From a virus, in the IMG/VR virus record IMGVR_UViG_3300005582_000135, positions 1 through 21,494 of that record: a stretch of DNA of 21,494 nucleotides. One strand, written 5' to 3'. The stretch's first letter is position 1, and each line of letters begins with the position of its first letter. The position numbers were made by a program, and so were the translations under genes. The notes beneath the pieces are model-generated. The model was not told where the DNA came from. It saw only the letters and a program-made list of their open reading frames with translations, and did no database searches. Shown in pieces: positions 6,248 to 12,673 of this stretch.

Positions 6248-6361
6248 TCTAGAGTCCGGAATCTAAATTACGAACTTACCTTAACTTGAGTAATTAAGGC
6301 TATAGTATCTACTCAAAAACAATCTAATTAATTTATTTATTAACTTTTAAAAACTGAGATT
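6248..6361 (+). promoter_or_regulatory. Leader region of the gene at 6362, with hairpin
   Basis: The 114 bases before a gene that ends in its own terminator should carry its promoter and 5' leader. CCTTAA (6279-6284) and TTAAGG (6294-6299) form a hairpin with a 9-base loop, followed by about 55 bases of very AT-rich sequence up to TTAACTTTTAAAAACTGAGATTATG. I cannot point to a confident -7/-33 promoter; the phage may use its own RNA polymerase and unknown promoters. Confidence 0.4.
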
Positions 6362-6841
6362 ATGAACTCAAAAGTAATTGTATTGGCTGACGAAACAACT
6401 GGTGCTGTTGTTAATGTATCACAAAACAACACAGATTATGGATACATCCGTGTTCAACAAGTACGTACTATGATTGATGATAACGGTTTTCTTCGTAGAA
6501 AACCAGTTAGTGCATTGATTCCTGGTACATTGGCTGAATTGAAAGATTCAAGTTTCTTTGCCGGACAACAATTGGATGGTAAAATTGTGGTTGAAGAATC
6601 TCTTGAGCCATTCAATGAGAAAACACCAGAACGTGATTTGAAAATTGCTGGTGAAACAGGTGTAGTATGTACACTTGGTGGACTACCTATCTACCGTAGA
6701 ACTAAAATGAGTTTTGATGGATCTGCATCAGATACTCTAATCAAACATGATAATGTTGAGCAACTACGTGCTGCTTATGCTGCACAATCAACAAAATCAA
6801 AAGCAATTACCCCTAATGAAGATTTCTCTATTGGTGGATAA
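6362..6841 (+). CDS. Conserved protein of a monocistronic, probably highly expressed unit
   Basis: A 159-residue protein that I recall as a recurring but functionally unassigned protein of crAss-like phages. It has a beta-rich N-terminus (VIVLADETTGAVVNVS), a middle with FLRRKPVSALIPG and VVEESLEPFN, and a helical C-terminal segment (HDNVEQLRAAYAAQ). Six of its eight arginine codons are CGT, whereas most genes here use AGA, and Gly and Ala codons lean to GGT/GCT. That is the pattern of an abundantly translated gene. It has its own leader and a very strong terminator. An abundant DNA-binding or virion-associated protein is plausible, but nothing in the sequence proves it. Confidence 0.8.
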   Translation: MNSKVIVLADETTGAVVNVSQNNTDYGYIRVQQVRTMIDDNGFLRRKPVSALIPGTLAELKDSSFFAGQQLDGKIVVEESLEPFNEKTPERDLKIAGETGVVCTLGGLPIYRRTKMSFDGSASDTLIKHDNVEQLRAAYAAQSTKSKAITPNEDFSIGG

Positions 6842-6862
6842 TAGTTTCTGATTGACAAAACT

Positions 6863-6893
6863 GAGAGGGACATTCGTGTCCCTCTCTTTATTT
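6863..6893 (+). terminator. Strong intrinsic terminator
   Basis: GAGAGGGACA (6863-6872) and TGTCCCTCTC (6877-6886) form a perfect 10-bp stem closed by the stable tetraloop TTCG, followed by TTTATTT. It lies 22 bases after the stop at 6841. It is the clearest terminator in the window. Confidence 0.95.
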
Positions 6894-6910
6894 ATGAATG
6901 TAAAAATTGT

Positions 6911-7411
6911 ATGATTAAAATGGAAAAGTTAAAAATACAGGTAAGAAATTACCAATTGGATGGAAGCAAGACTTACATGCAATATGAACAAGATAAGTAT
7001 TCTGTATATCAGAACTATCTTTACAAAAGAGCCCTCTATGGTTTAGAGTCTCTAACAGAAGAAGAACTTACTACAATGTGTAGTAAGAAGAAACAAAGAA
7101 TTGTGAATGTATTTAAGAGAGCACAGACTGTTTTGAATACATTCAAACAAAGATTAACTATAAAGTATAGTAATGATTTCTTTGAACTTTTCTTTCCAAA
7201 TGCAAAACTTACACAAGATGTATTAGAGTGCACGGAAGTAGATGAAAAGTACAAAAACACTTTAACTTTTAAAGATTTAAAAGTATCAAAAGATGACATA
7301 ATCACTATCTTTATTGCAGAAGGTATTCTACCTAAAAACTTTTTAAGTTTAAAAGAATCACCGATTACTTTACCCAGTTTAAAGAATGAAAGTAAAACTC
7401 AAAGAATGTGA
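6911..7411 (+). CDS. Unknown Lys-rich helical protein (166 aa)
   Basis: The start is at 6911, or at the in-frame ATG at 6920 (MEKLKIQVRNY), which has an AAA context and may be preferred. The protein is basic and mostly helical. Residues 12-45 are aromatic-rich, residues 55-95 are a Lys/Arg-rich helical stretch (KKKQRIVNVFKRAQTVLNTF), and residues 125-150 contain VSKDDIITIFIAEGILPKNFL. No family is recognised. The 3' end overlaps the HNH gene by 26 bases, which ties it to the HNH and SF2 helicase transcript starting after the strong terminator at 6863. A DNA-binding accessory role would be inference. Confidence 0.7.
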   Translation: MIKMEKLKIQVRNYQLDGSKTYMQYEQDKYSVYQNYLYKRALYGLESLTEEELTTMCSKKKQRIVNVFKRAQTVLNTFKQRLTIKYSNDFFELFFPNAKLTQDVLECTEVDEKYKNTLTFKDLKVSKDDIITIFIAEGILPKNFLSLKESPITLPSLKNESKTQRM

Positions 7412-7790
7412 TGGTTGTCAAAAGATGACTGTTATTTGGAAGAACCATGAGGGATTCAGGTATTGTAAACAATGCTGGAGTTGCCACAAAAGCGAAGATA
7501 ATACACAGAAACCAACAAGTTCTGCTGTCCCTCGTGTGTCTTCTAAACAGAAAAAGAAAGACCAAGAATATCTGAAATTAAGAGAAAGATATCTAACAGA
7601 GAATCATTTGTGTATGGTGAAAGTAGGTGGTTGCACACATAATGCAACTGATGTACATCATACATATGCAGGATCTAATAGAGATGCTTTCTATCTAGTT
7701 CAGAGTACTTGGCTTGCAACATGTAGAAATTGTCATGATTGGATTCATGCAAGACCTGGAGATGCAAGATTAATGGGATGGTTAAAATAA
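7386..7790 (+). CDS. Zinc-finger HNH-type endonuclease
   Basis: A 134-residue protein. The N-terminus has a zinc-ribbon-like cluster: C8, C11, C27, C30, with C33 nearby. After a Lys-rich linker (about 53-67) comes an HNH-like domain with C76 and C83, the His pair in DVHHTYAG (89-96), and CRNCHDWIH (113-121) supplying further metal ligands. Such His-Cys modules cut DNA with one metal ion, and phage versions serve in recombination, packaging or as NinG-like junction nucleases. It overlaps the preceding gene and lies 5 bases before the SF2 helicase, which suggests a shared job in DNA processing. Its exact substrate is unknown. Confidence 0.8.
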   Translation: MKVKLKECDGCQKMTVIWKNHEGFRYCKQCWSCHKSEDNTQKPTSSAVPRVSSKQKKKDQEYLKLRERYLTENHLCMVKVGGCTHNATDVHHTYAGSNRDAFYLVQSTWLATCRNCHDWIHARPGDARLMGWLK

Positions 7791-7795
7791 TACTT

Positions 7796-8890
7796 ATGAC
7801 AAAAGATGAAGTTCAATTAGAAGCACTTGATGCAACTTCTGGGAAACAGAAGTGTAGTGTAGTTCTAGGTACTGGTGTAGGTAAAACCCTTGTGGGTCTA
7901 AATCATATAGAACGTAACACTACAGGTTTAATGAAAGTTCTCATTGTTGCACCAAAACGGTCTATTTTCCAATCATGGAAAGATGATGCCGTCAAGTTTG
8001 ACAAAGAGGACTTATTAGATAGAATGACATTTACTACTTATCTGAGCTTGAATAAACACAATCCTAATGACTATGATGTAATCTATCTAGATGAGGTTCA
8101 TAGTTTGTTAGATAGTCACAGAAAATTTCTGGAACTTTATAAGGGTAGAATACTTGGTTTAACAGGTACACCACCCAAAAGAGGTTATTCAGAGAAAGGT
8201 AAGTTAGTCAATGAATTCTGTCCGGTAGTATATACTTTTAAGGCAGATGATGCTGTAGAGAATGGAATACTAAATGATTATCAGATCATAGTTCACAAAC
8301 TGAGACTAAATCAAAACAAAGGTTATGTTGCAGAAATGAAAGGTAAATCATTTGTTACCACAGAGTATGATAACTATAACTATTGGTCTAGAAGAATTGA
8401 TTTGGGTTCTGGTAATATGCAAATGCTTAGAGTTATGCGTATGAAGTCTATGATGGAATACCCAACAAAGGAAAAGTACACAAAGAAACTTATGGATAAC
8501 ATTCAGACTAAGTGTATCATCTTTGCTAATACTCAAGCACAAGCAGACAGACTATGTGAATATAGTTACCACAGCAAGAATAAGGAATCAGAAGAGAATC
8601 TTGAGAAATTTAAAGATGGTCAGATTACTAAACTATCTACTGTACTGCAATTAAGTGAAGGTGTAAACATTCCTAATCTTAAACAAGGAATTATTATGCA
8701 TGCTTATGGTAATGAGAGAAAAGCAAGTCAGAGAATAGGTAGATTACTCAGACTTAATCCAGATGACAAAGCAATTGTACACATACTATGTTATGTAGAT
8801 ACAATTGATGAGAAATGGGTTACTGAAGCATTAGAATCATTTGATCAGAATAAAGTCTTATGGAAAGATTATGGGGTTAGTTTAGATTAA
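7796..8890 (+). CDS. Superfamily 2 DNA/RNA helicase
   Basis: A 364-residue helicase. The start at 7796 lies in AATACTTATG, the favoured context; a start at 7739 in the same frame would overlap the HNH gene. Visible motifs: Q7 near the N-terminus, Walker A GTGVGKT (25-31), motif Ia VAPKRS, DEVH box (99-102), motif III TGTPPKRG (123-130), motif IV CIIFANTQAQADRL, motif V EGVNIP and motif VI QRIGRLLR (312-319). This is a compact ATP-dependent helicase or translocase like those found in crAss-like phage replication blocks. Its stop codon lies inside a terminator stem. Confidence 0.95.
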   Translation: MTKDEVQLEALDATSGKQKCSVVLGTGVGKTLVGLNHIERNTTGLMKVLIVAPKRSIFQSWKDDAVKFDKEDLLDRMTFTTYLSLNKHNPNDYDVIYLDEVHSLLDSHRKFLELYKGRILGLTGTPPKRGYSEKGKLVNEFCPVVYTFKADDAVENGILNDYQIIVHKLRLNQNKGYVAEMKGKSFVTTEYDNYNYWSRRIDLGSGNMQMLRVMRMKSMMEYPTKEKYTKKLMDNIQTKCIIFANTQAQADRLCEYSYHSKNKESEENLEKFKDGQITKLSTVLQLSEGVNIPNLKQGIIMHAYGNERKASQRIGRLLRLNPDDKAIVHILCYVDTIDEKWVTEALESFDQNKVLWKDYGVSLD

Positions 8891-8903
8891 CCCCTCATTT
8901 TTT
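8873..8903 (+). terminator. Terminator overlapping the helicase stop codon
   Basis: GGGGTTA (8873-8879) pairs perfectly with TAACCCC (8888-8894), then TCA and a run of six T (8898-8903). The 5' arm codes the last residues of the SF2 helicase, and its TAA stop (8888-8890) is in the 3' arm. Confidence 0.85.
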
Positions 8904-8919
8904 CGTATATTAGAATTAT

Positions 8920-9174
8920 ATGGATACAAATAAAACACATAAGTTAGTGTTGTATAATGATGATCGTAATGATTATCTCTATGTGATTGCATGTCTTATT
9001 AGATTCTGCAAACATGAACCAGTACAAGCTGAACAATGTGCTATAATTGCTCATAGTGTAGGAAAATGTTCTGTAAAATCAGGTGATTATTTACAAATGT
9101 TAGAGTTAAAATCTGACTTTGAAGAATTAAAACTTAATACAGAAATTGAAACTTATGAAAGTTATTTGCATTGA
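8920..9174 (+). CDS. clpS: ClpS-like Clp protease adaptor
   Basis: An 84-residue protein matching the ClpS core nearly end to end. KLVLYNDDRNDYLYVI (8-23) corresponds to the ClpS 'NDD' strand and helix, and QAEQCAIIAHSVGKCSVKSG (36-55) to the helix with the conserved His and Gly. The N-degron pocket residues known from E. coli ClpS (N34, D35, D36, H66) align with N13, D14, D15 and H45. The gatekeeper Met40 is replaced by Tyr19. ClpS binds Clp unfoldase N-domains and delivers proteins with primary N-degron residues. Only about seven residues precede the core, so the N-terminal extension used for substrate handover is nearly absent. It opens a transcript after the terminator at 8873. Confidence 0.9.
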   Translation: MDTNKTHKLVLYNDDRNDYLYVIACLIRFCKHEPVQAEQCAIIAHSVGKCSVKSGDYLQMLELKSDFEELKLNTEIETYESYLH

Positions 9175-9424
9175 TTCAAGTAACAAGCCAGGTAAAATAG
9201 CAGAAAGTGAATGGATACAAGAAGGTATAGTTTATACCATTGTATCCTCTGTTAATATGGGTCTACAACCCGGTAAAATTGGTTTGAAACTTCAAGAAGT
9301 TGAGCTTACTCAAAAATCTTTTCCTTATGAATATTATGATTCATCAAGATTTCTTCCTATAGAAGGATTATTTGCTGAAGCAGAGAAATTAGAAAAGAAA
9401 GAAGTAGAACTAGATATTATATGA
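9155..9424 (+). CDS. Conserved small protein of Bacteroidetes and phages
   Basis: An 89-residue protein. The ATG at 9155 in GAAACTTATG is chosen over an in-frame ATG three codons upstream (9146). The N-terminus KVICIDSSNKPGKIAESEW then EGIVYTI (residues 2-30) is a pattern I recognise from small uncharacterised proteins of Bacteroidetes and their phages. A central GLQPGKIGLKLQEVEL strand pair and an aromatic SSRFLPI follow, with an acidic helical tail. It overlaps the ClpS-like gene by 20 bases, so the two are translated together. Function unknown. Confidence 0.75.
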   Translation: MKVICIDSSNKPGKIAESEWIQEGIVYTIVSSVNMGLQPGKIGLKLQEVELTQKSFPYEYYDSSRFLPIEGLFAEAEKLEKKEVELDII

Positions 9425-9425
9425 T

Positions 9426-9863
9426 ATGGAAGATTACACAAAAGATGATGTAATCAGTGCTTTTTTGAAGATAACTCAAAAGTCAAGAAAAAGAGTTCTG
9501 GTAGATCAGAGAAGTTACCTGATTGGTGTATTAGCATTTAGATTTATGATGTCTGAACATGCCATTGCTGATGCAGTTGGTTATAAAAGAACTAATATCA
9601 ATTATAACAAGAGACTTGTATTACAATTGCATAATGATAAATCATACATGGAGAATGTCTATGTCTATGCTCAATTGTTCCCATTTGATTTTGATGTAAT
9701 TGAAGTTACTACTAAAGTAGAAAGGTCAAGACGGATTGAATTAGATTTAGACAACAAGTTTTATAACAAACTAAAGGCAGCCGGTTCAATTCTAGGTCAT
9801 GCAGACATTAGAATAACAATCAAATCCTTTTTAGAAAAAAGTTTAAAATTATGGGAAGAATGA
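9426..9863 (+). CDS. DnaA domain IV-like DNA-binding protein
   Basis: A 145-residue protein. Residues 19-66 follow the layout of the DnaA C-terminal helix-turn-helix: SRKR, then QRSYLIGVLAF (as in DnaA RQ-AMYLA), then EHAIADAVGYKRTNINYNKRL (as in 'LPEIG--FGGRDHTTVLHA--K'). The DnaA signature is loosely kept, and there is no AAA domain. The C-terminal part (about 100-145) has a strand-helix-helix look. This could be an origin-binding factor or a regulator that competes at DnaA boxes; both are inference. It starts one base after the preceding stop. Confidence 0.55.
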   Translation: MEDYTKDDVISAFLKITQKSRKRVLVDQRSYLIGVLAFRFMMSEHAIADAVGYKRTNINYNKRLVLQLHNDKSYMENVYVYAQLFPFDFDVIEVTTKVERSRRIELDLDNKFYNKLKAAGSILGHADIRITIKSFLEKSLKLWEE

Positions 9864-10105
9864 AAGATCTCTGCATTGAAATAATTGAAGCTAATGGTGG
9901 TATACCAGAAGGTATGACTATAGCAGATGCAGTAAGGATGAAAGAATTAGAAATTTTTGAATGGAAACAATATGAGCGAGAACAAAAAAAAGACAGAATA
10001 CAACAATATCAATCTCAAAATCCAGGAGAGGTTGCAAAGATTGAACAAGCCACAAAAAAGTTCACAAAAACTTACAGAACAACCAAAGAAGAAAGGAGTG
10101 AATAA
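9851..10105 (+). CDS. Unknown Gln/Lys/Glu-rich helical protein
   Basis: An 84-residue protein starting at ATG 9851 (AAAATTATG) inside the end of the previous gene; an ATG at 9860 would also avoid overlap. Residues 1-30 resemble a small helical domain (IEIIEANGGIPEGMTIADAV). The rest is a highly charged helix with many Gln, Lys and Glu residues, probably extended. The stop overlaps the next ATG as TAATG. No function is recognised. Confidence 0.65.
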   Translation: MGRMKDLCIEIIEANGGIPEGMTIADAVRMKELEIFEWKQYEREQKKDRIQQYQSQNPGEVAKIEQATKKFTKTYRTTKEERSE

Positions 10106-10224
10106 TGAAGAAGGAGACTAATAATAATTTCTATTTCTATGGCTACTGGGTACTTATTTCTTTACTGGCTATTATTGGTGCTGTTGGAGTAATAAAGTAT
10201 CTTTTATATGGGTCATTTTATTAA
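10105..10224 (+). CDS. Small single-span membrane protein (39 aa)
   Basis: A 39-residue frame starting at the TAATG overlap (10105). A polar Asn-rich N-terminus (MKKETNNNF) is followed by YFYGYWVLISLLAIIGAVGVI (about 10-30), a clear membrane span, and a short tail ending GSFY. It overlaps the following membrane-protein gene by 17 bases. The exact TAATG junction and the operon position support it. Confidence 0.6.
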   Translation: MKKETNNNFYFYGYWVLISLLAIIGAVGVIKYLLYGSFY

Positions 10225-10423
10225 ATATCTGGTGGTTTGGATAAGTCAAAACTTATCTATGCCGTTCTGGATAGTAGGACATATACACTTGAGTGTTAAT
10301 GTCTATGAGGATATCTATGAAATACTGGCTTCTGTAGGAATGAATCTTATAGTAGCCATAGGATTTATAATTGATTATATAGAAACAAGAAAATCAAAAC
10401 AAGATGGAAAAACAAAAGATTAA
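10208..10423 (+). CDS. Small membrane protein (71 aa)
   Basis: A 71-residue protein with a moderately hydrophobic N-terminal segment (YLVVWISQNLSMPFWIVG, 7-24) and a clearer span at about 40-58 (ILASVGMNLIVAIGFIIDYI). It ends in a basic tail (ETRKSKQDGKTKD) that should face the cytoplasm. It overlaps both neighbours: 17 bases upstream and 20 bases downstream. It belongs to the set of small membrane proteins of this operon. Unknown function; a holin is possible by size and topology, but no lysis gene is adjacent. Confidence 0.6.
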   Translation: MGHFIKYLVVWISQNLSMPFWIVGHIHLSVNVYEDIYEILASVGMNLIVAIGFIIDYIETRKSKQDGKTKD

Positions 10424-10886
10424 GTACCAATCATGGTCAAAAGAAGAGATGGCACTACTTGCTCACCTTATGGGTGTAGCATTTAATGCTGGAAAGAATC
10501 AATCTGAAGCAGCAGAGTTTGCTTCAACTAAATTAGGTAGAAGCAAGTTAGCATGTCTAGGTCAGTTTCAAGCAAAAATGCGTAATAAACCATTATCAAT
10601 TTGGTCATTACTACCTGAACCAGGAGAGTTAGATACTCCAATAGAACAAGAATCAGATACAGACATTGACAGAGAACCTAACTATGAAGAAAAACCTAGC
10701 TTTGTAGATGATCTTATGCAGAAGATGCGAAATCCAGGAGGATATATATCTATGTTTACTGATCCTAAAGTTCCAAAAATTACTGTTCATTCTGGAGAAG
10801 AACAAATGGCAGCTGAGATTCTTGTTAATACAGCAGATGTTATAGTAGTTAAGGCTAAGGGTTTAATTATTACAATAGAATTATAA
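10404..10886 (+). CDS. Myb/SANT-like helix-turn-helix protein
   Basis: A 160-residue protein. Residues 8-57 have the spacing of a Myb/SANT-type trihelical domain: W11 and KEE, LLAHLMGVAFNAGKNQSEAAEFAS, then LGRSKLACLGQF, where the 'LGRS--AC' turn is typical of phage versions. A low-complexity acidic linker follows (about 75-100), then a C-terminal region with beta strands (VPKITVHSG, VIVVKAKGLIITIEL). Probably a sequence-specific DNA-binding protein, perhaps a regulator. The start overlaps the previous gene by 20 bases and the stop overlaps the next ATG by one base. Confidence 0.6.
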   Translation: MEKQKIKYQSWSKEEMALLAHLMGVAFNAGKNQSEAAEFASTKLGRSKLACLGQFQAKMRNKPLSIWSLLPEPGELDTPIEQESDTDIDREPNYEEKPSFVDDLMQKMRNPGGYISMFTDPKVPKITVHSGEEQMAAEILVNTADVIVVKAKGLIITIEL

Positions 10887-11086
10887 TGCAGTTGGCATCC
10901 TGGTTTTTATTGGTCACAGGATGGCTTCTAGTCTATGTGTTTGCTCTTGGGAAATCCAAGGGCAAGCATGCTAGGCCAACATCTGTTAAATACCAATATG
11001 ACACACCCAAAGATTGGGCAGAAGACAGCACAGTAAACTACAACAAGAAGAACTACTGTGAGTATGTATATAATAAATTAGAATAG
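10886..11086 (+). CDS. N-terminally anchored small protein (66 aa)
   Basis: A 66-residue protein starting at the TAATG overlap. Residues 3-21 (LASWFLLVTGWLLVYVFAL) are a strong membrane span. A basic stretch GKSKGKHARP just after it puts the soluble, Tyr/Asn-rich C-terminal part in the cytoplasm. It ends in TAG one base before the next small membrane gene. Unknown function. Confidence 0.65.
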   Translation: MQLASWFLLVTGWLLVYVFALGKSKGKHARPTSVKYQYDTPKDWAEDSTVNYNKKNYCEYVYNKLE

Positions 11087-11087
11087 T

Positions 11088-11228
11088 ATGGATTTTACAT
11101 TAGGATTTGTCACTGGAGCATTTATTATGTTTGTAGTGGCTAAGAGACTCCAAATAGAATGGAGAAAAGAAATAGAAGAACTTAAGGACTTTGAAGTCTG
11201 GAAGGAGTGGAAAAATAAAAAACCATGA
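11088..11228 (+). CDS. Small membrane-anchored charged peptide (46 aa)
   Basis: A 46-residue frame. Residues 3-18 (FTLGFVTGAFIMFVVA) are hydrophobic, and the remainder is a highly charged helix (KRLQIEWRKEIEELKDF) ending in KNKKP. The start follows the previous TAG by one base, and the stop overlaps the next ATG (ATGA, 11225-11228). Those exact joints make it a credible gene. Unknown function. Confidence 0.6.
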   Translation: MDFTLGFVTGAFIMFVVAKRLQIEWRKEIEELKDFEVWKEWKNKKP

Positions 11229-11503
11229 CTCTCAGAGATACAGAACTAATAGGTAAACAGCTTGTAAAGAATGGATTTTATAGATCTAGTACTGATCATC
11301 ACAATTATAAATCTCCTAGATCTAGTTGTGGTATAACAGTGCAGTTTCAAGCCTATGGTAGTGTTTGGATAGCAGTAATAACTCATGATATAGATACACA
11401 TACTGTAATTAAATTTCATGGTCATGATACTGTATTTACCCCAGAGTGGTTAAGAGAAGAACACAAGAAATTACAAGCAATGTTTAAATTTTTAAGAACA
11501 TAG
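11225..11503 (+). CDS. Unknown His-rich small protein (92 aa)
   Basis: A 92-residue protein with several His residues (DHHNY, ITHDIDTHTVIKFHGHD) and alternating strands, including GSVWIAVITHD and a closing EWLREEHKKLQAMFKFL helix. The His pattern does not match a metal-binding family I know. Its start overlaps the previous stop (ATGA), and the next gene begins 5 bases after its TAG. Function unknown. Confidence 0.65.
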   Translation: MTLRDTELIGKQLVKNGFYRSSTDHHNYKSPRSSCGITVQFQAYGSVWIAVITHDIDTHTVIKFHGHDTVFTPEWLREEHKKLQAMFKFLRT

Positions 11504-11507
11504 AAAT

Positions 11508-11912
11508 ATGAGATATGATGTATTATTTAAAAACAAGAAGATTACTAAAATGATTCAGGATATATGTGACGAACATTATACTGTTGCAAAACCTATAGAT
11601 AGTAATATGGGATACCTATGGTATATGTATAATGTTGGTCCTAAAAAAGGTTATTTCAAACCATTCATCTTTATGTCAGAGATAAACTTATTGATTAAAA
11701 TGGGTTATCTTACTGAAGAAGAGAGGGACAACATGAAGGGTATGATTGTTAGCCCCGATGAAGAGAATATTTATATGGCAGCATTGTCATTATTAACTCT
11801 TCGTAAGAAAAGAATCAAAGATTTAGGTATTTGGACTGTAGACAATCCAAAGTACAGTGAATTAAACTATACAAAGGATATTATCAATCCAGAAGTATTT
11901 AATAAACAATGA
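11508..11912 (+). CDS. Unknown protein (134 aa)
   Basis: A 134-residue, mostly helical protein. It has a basic N-terminus (FKNKKITKMIQDICDE) and an aromatic centre (GYLWYMYNVG), followed by INLLIKMGYLTEEERDNM and a LSLLTLRKKRIKDLG helix. No motif is recognised. It starts in AGAAATATG, and its TGA overlaps the next start (ATGATG at 11909). It is part of the same small-gene operon. Confidence 0.65.
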   Translation: MRYDVLFKNKKITKMIQDICDEHYTVAKPIDSNMGYLWYMYNVGPKKGYFKPFIFMSEINLLIKMGYLTEEERDNMKGMIVSPDEENIYMAALSLLTLRKKRIKDLGIWTVDNPKYSELNYTKDIINPEVFNKQ

Positions 11913-12070
11913 TGGGTTTAAAGATAGATATGATGGTTGAACACATTAAAAACCATAAGAAAGACTGGCCTGAAATACCTAAAGAGGTGTTGAGATTCTA
12001 TCTTAAAGATAAGTTTAAATGTTCATCTTACATGGCTAATGAAGCCATTAAAAAATTATTTGAATCATGA
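11909..12070 (+). CDS. Small basic helical protein (53 aa)
   Basis: A 53-residue frame. It has a start overlapping the previous stop (CAATGATG) and a stop overlapping the next start (TCATGAC, 12067-12070). The sequence is Lys-rich and helical, with a KDWPEIPKEVLRFYLKDKF core and a SSYMANEAIKKLF C-terminal helix, a layout that resembles a compact helix-turn-helix. A nucleic-acid-binding role is only a guess. The precise overlaps on both sides support the gene. Confidence 0.6.
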   Translation: MMGLKIDMMVEHIKNHKKDWPEIPKEVLRFYLKDKFKCSSYMANEAIKKLFES

Positions 12071-12327
12071 CAGAACAGGATTTACTAGATGCCGGATTTA
12101 CTAAAATGCATGCTTTACATACTGATACACAAAATGGTTATGACTATTATTACTATATCAATAATGTTTGTGAAGGAGTAGTTCTTGTAAGCAATGGCAG
12201 TGATGAGTTAGTTAACGATAGATATCATGTGTATTCATTTGATATACCGTTAAAAATTTATTCAAAAGAAAAACTCAATGAGTTTATTTCATTAGTCAAA
12301 CACTTAATTACATTTGAAAATGTTTAG
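12067..12327 (+). CDS. Unknown small protein (86 aa)
   Basis: An 86-residue protein: EQDLLDAGFTKM at the N-terminus, a YDYYYYINN aromatic stretch, a beta-rich middle (GVVLVSNGSDELV) and a LNEFISLVKHLITF helix at the end. 'LL-AGF-K' followed by strands and a last helix is common in small phage proteins of unknown role. Its start overlaps the previous stop (ATGA), and its end overlaps the NinB-like gene by 8 bases. Confidence 0.65.
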   Translation: MTEQDLLDAGFTKMHALHTDTQNGYDYYYYINNVCEGVVLVSNGSDELVNDRYHVYSFDIPLKIYSKEKLNEFISLVKHLITFENV

Positions 12328-12673
12328 TGGAAAGTTTAAGAAAACCAACGGTAAATTAATCTTCAACAGTCCCCAGGATAAACTTGCTTATGAGATTTTT
12401 GTAGGAAAGATTCCCGAGGGACAAGTTGTAGATATGTATTTAGATCTGGCTAGTGCAGATCATAGTAAAGCACAACTTGCAAAAGTACATGCTTGTATTA
12501 GAGAACTAGCAAAAGAATCCGGTTATACCTTTGATGAAATGAAAGGTGTAATTAAAAGTGCTTCTGGATTAGAAAACAAATCCTTTGCTGATTGTAGTAA
12601 AGATGATTTGATACTTGCTATTGAAGCTTGTATACAAATAGGAAAAGAACAGTTTAATTTGAACTTAGGGTAG
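12320..12673 (+). CDS. NinB/Orf-like recombination mediator (tentative)
   Basis: A 117-residue protein, starting at ATG 12320 rather than a TTG two codons earlier. The order resembles lambda Orf/NinB: an N-terminal strand region (KLIFNSPQDKLAYEIF), then SADHSKAQLAKVHACIRELAKESGYTFDEMKGVIK (45-79) like the helical 'RS--QN---HA------A---G---' region, then a C-terminal CSKDDLILAIEACIQIG (92-108) like the 'SK-EF---I' helix. Orf proteins help load recombinases or annealing proteins on SSB-coated DNA. The Sak4-like and SSB-like genes nearby fit this. Similarity is at pattern level only. It is convergent with and overlaps the - strand gene by 20 bases. Confidence 0.45.
   Translation: MFSGKFKKTNGKLIFNSPQDKLAYEIFVGKIPEGQVVDMYLDLASADHSKAQLAKVHACIRELAKESGYTFDEMKGVIKSASGLENKSFADCSKDDLILAIEACIQIGKEQFNLNLG

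Noticed and set aside
7739-7795. Upstream start for the SF2 helicase
   Set aside because: It would overlap the end of the HNH gene by about 50 bases, and the extra residues look like out-of-frame HNH sequence. The ATG at 7796 has the favoured ACTTATG context.
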